Of a stretch of DNA of 9,670 nt, positions 6,866-9,670 are shown one piece after another. Position 1 is the first letter of the stretch. Each line of letters opens with the position of its first letter. The notes under the pieces are model-generated. The model saw only the letters and a list, made by a program, of their open reading frames with translations, did no database searches and had not been told where the DNA came from. The DNA is from Candidatus Kapaibacterium sp. Its GTDB lineage: Bacteria; Bacteroidota; Ignavibacteria; Kapaibacteriales; Kapaibacteriaceae. The DNA is taken from assembly GCA_030830285.1 (NCBI GenBank), contig JAURNF010000072.1:1-9670 (forward strand), read 5' to 3'. Position numbers and translations under genes: made by a program.

Positions 6866-6881
6866 CCTTTTCGGAGATTTG
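6845..6881 (+). promoter_or_regulatory. Candidate promoter for the outer-membrane protein gene
   Basis: A TTTTTTG run at 6845-6851 could serve as the -33 element. GAGATTTG at 6874-6881 matches TAnnTTTG at every fixed base except the first two, of which the second is A as required and the first is G for T. The spacer is 22 bases. A start a few bases past 6885 would leave a short leader containing AAGG at 6890-6893, 6 bases before the ATG. This promoter physically overlaps the divergent marR promoter. Confidence 0.35.
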
Positions 6882-6899
6882 CACGTTATAAGGTCCTCT

Positions 6900-9670
6900 A
6901 TGCTCCGAATTCTTGCTCTCTGCACAGGCCTGTTGGCCGCTACAGCGCTTTACGCGCAAGATCCCATCACCCTCCGTGGCTCGGTGTTCGACGCAGCCGA
7001 CGACACTCCGCTCGTTGGCGCAACCGTTCGCCTAACCTCGGCCAAGGACACTTCTGTTGTGAAGGGGGCATTTGCCGAGCGCAGTGGCGAGTTCCGCATC
7101 AAGGACGTCGTGCCGGGTCCGTACCGGATGACGATTACGTATGTGGGCTACAAAAAGCTCGAGCAGACAGTATTTGCGCGAGAGTCCCGTGCGAACATCG
7201 GCACCTTCAAGCTCCAGCGCGACACCGTCAAGAACCGCGAAGTCAACGTCGAGGGCATGGCCGTCCGCGTGGAAGTCAAGGGTGACACCACGGAGTACAA
7301 CGCAGCGGCCTACAAGACCAATCCAAACGCCAGCGCTGAAGACCTCGTGAAGAAGATGCCGGGCATCACGGTTGAGAACGGCACGATCAAGGCGCAGGGC
7401 GAAGAGCTTCGTCGTGTTACCGTCGACGGCCGTGAGTTCTTCGGTGACGACGCGTCGGCAACACTCAAGAACCTTCCGGCCGACATGGTTGATCGCGTGC
7501 AAGTATTCGACCGTGGCAGTGATCTCTCGATGTTCAGTGGCTTCGACGATGGCAACACGCAGAAGACCATGAACATCACCACCAAGAAGGACCGTCGCAG
7601 CGGATCGTTTGGTCGTGCCTACGGTGGATATGGGTTGGACAGCCGCTACAACGCAGGCGTTACGCTCAATGATTTTCGTGATGCGCAACGCATCTCCGTG
7701 CTTGGTCTCTCCAACAACGTCAATCAGCAGAACTTCTCCTTCCAAGACATTCTCGGTGCTACGGGAGGGGGAGGGATGGGACGCATGATGTCGCGTTTTG
7801 CCGGATCTGCAGGAAGTGTTGCGATGTCGCGCATGGGTGGCGGCGGCTTTGGTGGCGGTGGTGGTGGCAGCTTCTCCAACTTCTTCTCGGGTCAGCAAGG
7901 CGGCATTAGCACAACCAATGCCCTCGGCTTGAATTACTCCGACGTCGTTGGTCGCACGAATATCTCGTCGAGCTACTTCTTCAACTATGCTGACAATGCA
8001 CGTGAAACGCAATTGGACCGACAGTACATCACGCCATCGATTGCAAGTCAGCGATACAGCGAGCTCAACACCTCGAACTCTATCAATCGTAATCACCGAT
8101 TTAATGCGCGCATCGAATCGTTCATCGACTCTGCAAACGCCCTGATCATCACACCTCGCGTTGTCTATCAAGCGTCGAATGCGAATAGCTTCGTCGACGG
8201 CATCACATCGACCACGCTCGACACGCTGAACACAACCAGCACTGATAATCTCAGTACGAACGGTGGGTATACGGCCTCGGTTGGAACCACCTACCGACGC
8301 TTGTTCGAAACAAAGGGGCGCACACTCGCTGCAACGCTCAACGTTGATGGCTCAAACCGTTGGAACGGCAACAACCTCCTTGCAACGAATGCATTCTTCA
8401 CCGGCGTCGACAGCACGCTTCGACTCGACCAACGTGCCGATGGTGGTTCGACAAGTCTTGGTGTGGGCGGACAGCTGGCATGGACGGAACCTGTTGGCGA
8501 AAGCGACATGATTCAGTTCTCGTACGAGCCCAACTTCACGCGCAACACATCACGTCGAACAACCAACGATTTCGATTCAACCTCATCAAGCTACAGCAAG
8601 CTCGACTCGCTGCTGAGCAACACCTTCGAGAATACCTACCAAACCCATCGTGCTGGAGCACTCTACCGCTGGCGCATGGAGAACACCATTGTCACCTTCG
8701 GTGGTAACTACCAGTTTGCCATGCTCACCGGCGACCAGCTCTTCCCGCGTACTGACAACATCTCACGCACATTCCAAAACGTGTTGCCGACGTTGATGGT
8801 GCAGCACAAGTTCTCGCAGCAGAGCAACATTCGGATGTTCTATCGTACCAGCACCAATGCGCCATCAATCTCGCAGCTCCAAAACGTTGTCGATAACTCA
8901 AACCCTGTGCAGCTTCGCGTTGGTAATCCGAATCTTGTGCAGGAGTACGCGCACTCATTCAACGCACGCCTTGTCAACTCCAACTGGATGATGGGTCGCA
9001 CCATGTTTGGTGTACTCAACGTATCGTACACAGCGAACTACATCGGCTCGTCGAACATCATCACACGTCGCGACACCATCATTGGTGACAACGTTGTAGT
9101 TGGACCAGGCACGCAGATTACCACCAATGAGAACTTCGAAGGCATGTGGAATGCACGCGCATTCTTCACACATGGCTTCCCTCTTCTTGGAACGAACTTC
9201 AATCTGAACGGCGCCGTGATTTACTCACGCACGCCAGGTCGCATCAATAGCGACATCAATTACGCCAATTCAACAACCGGCTCGTTGGGCTTCTTTGTTG
9301 GATCATCAAACTCTGAGGATCTCGACGTATCCGTATCGTACAACGGCATGTACACGTGGGTAGCGAACACGCTTCAACGAAGCGCAGATGACAACTACTT
9401 CACGCACATCGCAAGTGCGCGCGTCATTTGGAACATCGGCGCACTCGCATGTAGCACTGACGTTGCAAACTCCTTGTATCAAGGCTTGGGCACCGACTTC
9501 AACCGCATGTTCACCGTATGGAATGCAGGTGTTGGCTATCGCTTCCCTGAAGACACACGTGCATTTGAAGTGCGGTTATCCATCTACGACATCCTCAATC
9601 AGAACGACGCTATCAACCGCACCATCAACGACATCTCCGTCGAAGACACACGCACCAACGCACTTCGTCA
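6900..9670 (+). CDS. Outer-membrane beta-barrel protein, TonB-receptor-like, with carboxypeptidase-regulatory-like domain (3' end outside window)
   Basis: I translated this frame by hand: it is open from the ATG at 6900-6902 to the right edge, 923 codons with no stop. Residues 1-19 are a signal peptide (MLRILALCTGLLAATALYA) ending near A19/Q20. Residues 24-107 match a carboxypeptidase-regulatory-like/CnaB fold, with PLVGATVRL, GEFRIKDV and YVGYKKLE. A plug-like region follows (about 120-230), with DLVKKMPGITVENG, VTVDGREFFGDD and DRVQVFDRGS. From about 235 the sequence is rich in alternating polar and aromatic residues, as in an outer-membrane barrel of the OMP_b-brl_3 type. Residues 289-335 form a Gly-rich insertion with runs of 4 and 6 Gly. 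No clear TonB box was seen. The final residues (YDILNQND through EDTRTNALR) look like the last strands, so perhaps only a few dozen residues are missing. Its cargo is unknown. AAGG at 6890-6893 is a plausible ribosome-binding site. The gene is divergent from the MarR regulator. Confidence 0.92.
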   Translation, partial: MLRILALCTGLLAATALYAQDPITLRGSVFDAADDTPLVGATVRLTSAKDTSVVKGAFAERSGEFRIKDVVPGPYRMTITYVGYKKLEQTVFARESRANIGTFKLQRDTVKNREVNVEGMAVRVEVKGDTTEYNAAAYKTNPNASAEDLVKKMPGITVENGTIKAQGEELRRVTVDGREFFGDDASATLKNLPADMVDRVQVFDRGSDLSMFSGFDDGNTQKTMNITTKKDRRSGSFGRAYGGYGLDSRYNAGVTLNDFRDAQRISVLGLSNNVNQQNFSFQDILGATGGGGMGRMMSRFAGSAGSVAMSRMGGGGFGGGGGGSFSNFFSGQQGGISTTNALGLNYSDVVGRTNISSSYFFNYADNARETQLDRQYITPSIASQRYSELNTSNSINRNHRFNARIESFIDSANALIITPRVVYQASNANSFVDGITSTTLDTLNTTSTDNLSTNGGYTASVGTTYRRLFETKGRTLAATLNVDGSNRWNGNNLLATNAFFTGVDSTLRLDQRADGGSTSLGVGGQLAWTEPVGESDMIQFSYEPNFTRNTSRRTTNDFDSTSSSYSKLDSLLSNTFENTYQTHRAGALYRWRMENTIVTFGGNYQFAMLTGDQLFPRTDNISRTFQNVLPTLMVQHKFSQQSNIRMFYRTSTNAPSISQLQNVVDNSNPVQLRVGNPNLVQEYAHSFNARLVNSNWMMGRTMFGVLNVSYTANYIGSSNIITRRDTIIGDNVVVGPGTQITTNENFEGMWNARAFFTHGFPLLGTNFNLNGAVIYSRTPGRINSDINYANSTTGSLGFFVGSSNSEDLDVSVSYNGMYTWVANTLQRSADDNYFTHIASARVIWNIGALACSTDVANSLYQGLGTDFNRMFTVWNAGVGYRFPEDTRAFEVRLSIYDILNQNDAINRTINDISVEDTRTNALR

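Noticed and set aside
6827..6925. Upstream extension of the MarR gene to a start at 6925.
   Set aside because: It would add a basic, non-conserved 33-residue leader, cover the perfect TAGGTTTG promoter box and overlap the divergent gene's start.
6395..7285. A 296-codon open frame on the plus strand crossing the divergent promoter region.
   Set aside because: It runs antisense through the MarR gene and out of frame through the outer-membrane protein gene. Its product is basic and low in structure, as expected for a shadow.
7032..8171. A 379-codon open frame on the minus strand.
   Set aside because: It lies wholly inside the plus-strand outer-membrane protein gene, which has a signal peptide, recognisable domains and an uninterrupted 923-codon frame. 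The minus-strand product has no recognisable domain and is an antisense shadow.
1..9670. Search for CRISPR arrays, tRNAs, insertion sequences, toxin-antitoxin pairs or phage genes.
   Set aside because: No regularly spaced repeats, cloverleaf-like stretches, transposase motifs or terminal inverted repeats with target duplications were seen by eye. The gaps between genes are too short to hold most of these.

Overview
The window looks like an ordinary chromosomal segment from a Gram-negative bacterium of the Bacteroidota/Chlorobiota/Kapabacteria side of the FCB group. This placement is inference. It rests on a large outer-membrane beta-barrel protein with an N-terminal carboxypeptidase-regulatory-like domain, on a perfect Bacteroidota-type -7 promoter box (TAnnTTTG), on weak Shine-Dalgarno signals, and on a sigma-54 activator gene. 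No insertion sequence, tRNA, rRNA, CRISPR array or phage gene was seen, and coding density is very high.

Layout from left to right. (1) Positions 1-417 (+) hold the C-terminal end of a sigma-54-dependent activator, with a Fis-type DNA-binding helix-turn-helix. (2) A minus-strand block at 448-4296 converges on it. In transcription order it contains a DUF58/von Willebrand-fold protein, dapA (lysine/diaminopimelate pathway), folP (folate pathway) and a secreted transglutaminase-like protein. dapA follows the DUF58 gene by 9 bases, and dapA/folP overlap by one base (TAATG), so these three probably form one transcription unit. The transglutaminase gene lies about 100 bases beyond folP behind an 8-bp hairpin and may or may not be cotranscribed. 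(3) A 140-bp gap (4297-4436) carries an 8-bp hairpin just before the DUF58 start and a cluster of CACCAA/TTGGTG repeats. (4) A second minus-strand unit at 4437-6826 has a MarR-type regulator whose stop overlaps the start of glutamine-dependent NAD+ synthetase nadE (ATGA overlap). (5) A 73-bp divergent regulatory region (6827-6899) has overlapping candidate promoters and two palindromes. (6) From 6900 to the window's right edge (+) runs a 923-codon open frame for an outer-membrane beta-barrel/TonB-receptor-like protein. Its stop lies outside the window.

The housekeeping genes (dapA, folP, nadE) appear intact, with their catalytic residues in place. The part most worth following up is the MarR-nadE operon placed back to back with the outer-membrane protein gene. 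A MarR protein translationally linked to NAD synthesis, with an inverted repeat across its own promoter and start codon, suggests shared control of NAD+ synthesis and a surface protein. I see no convincing evidence for a wholly new defence or mobile system here.
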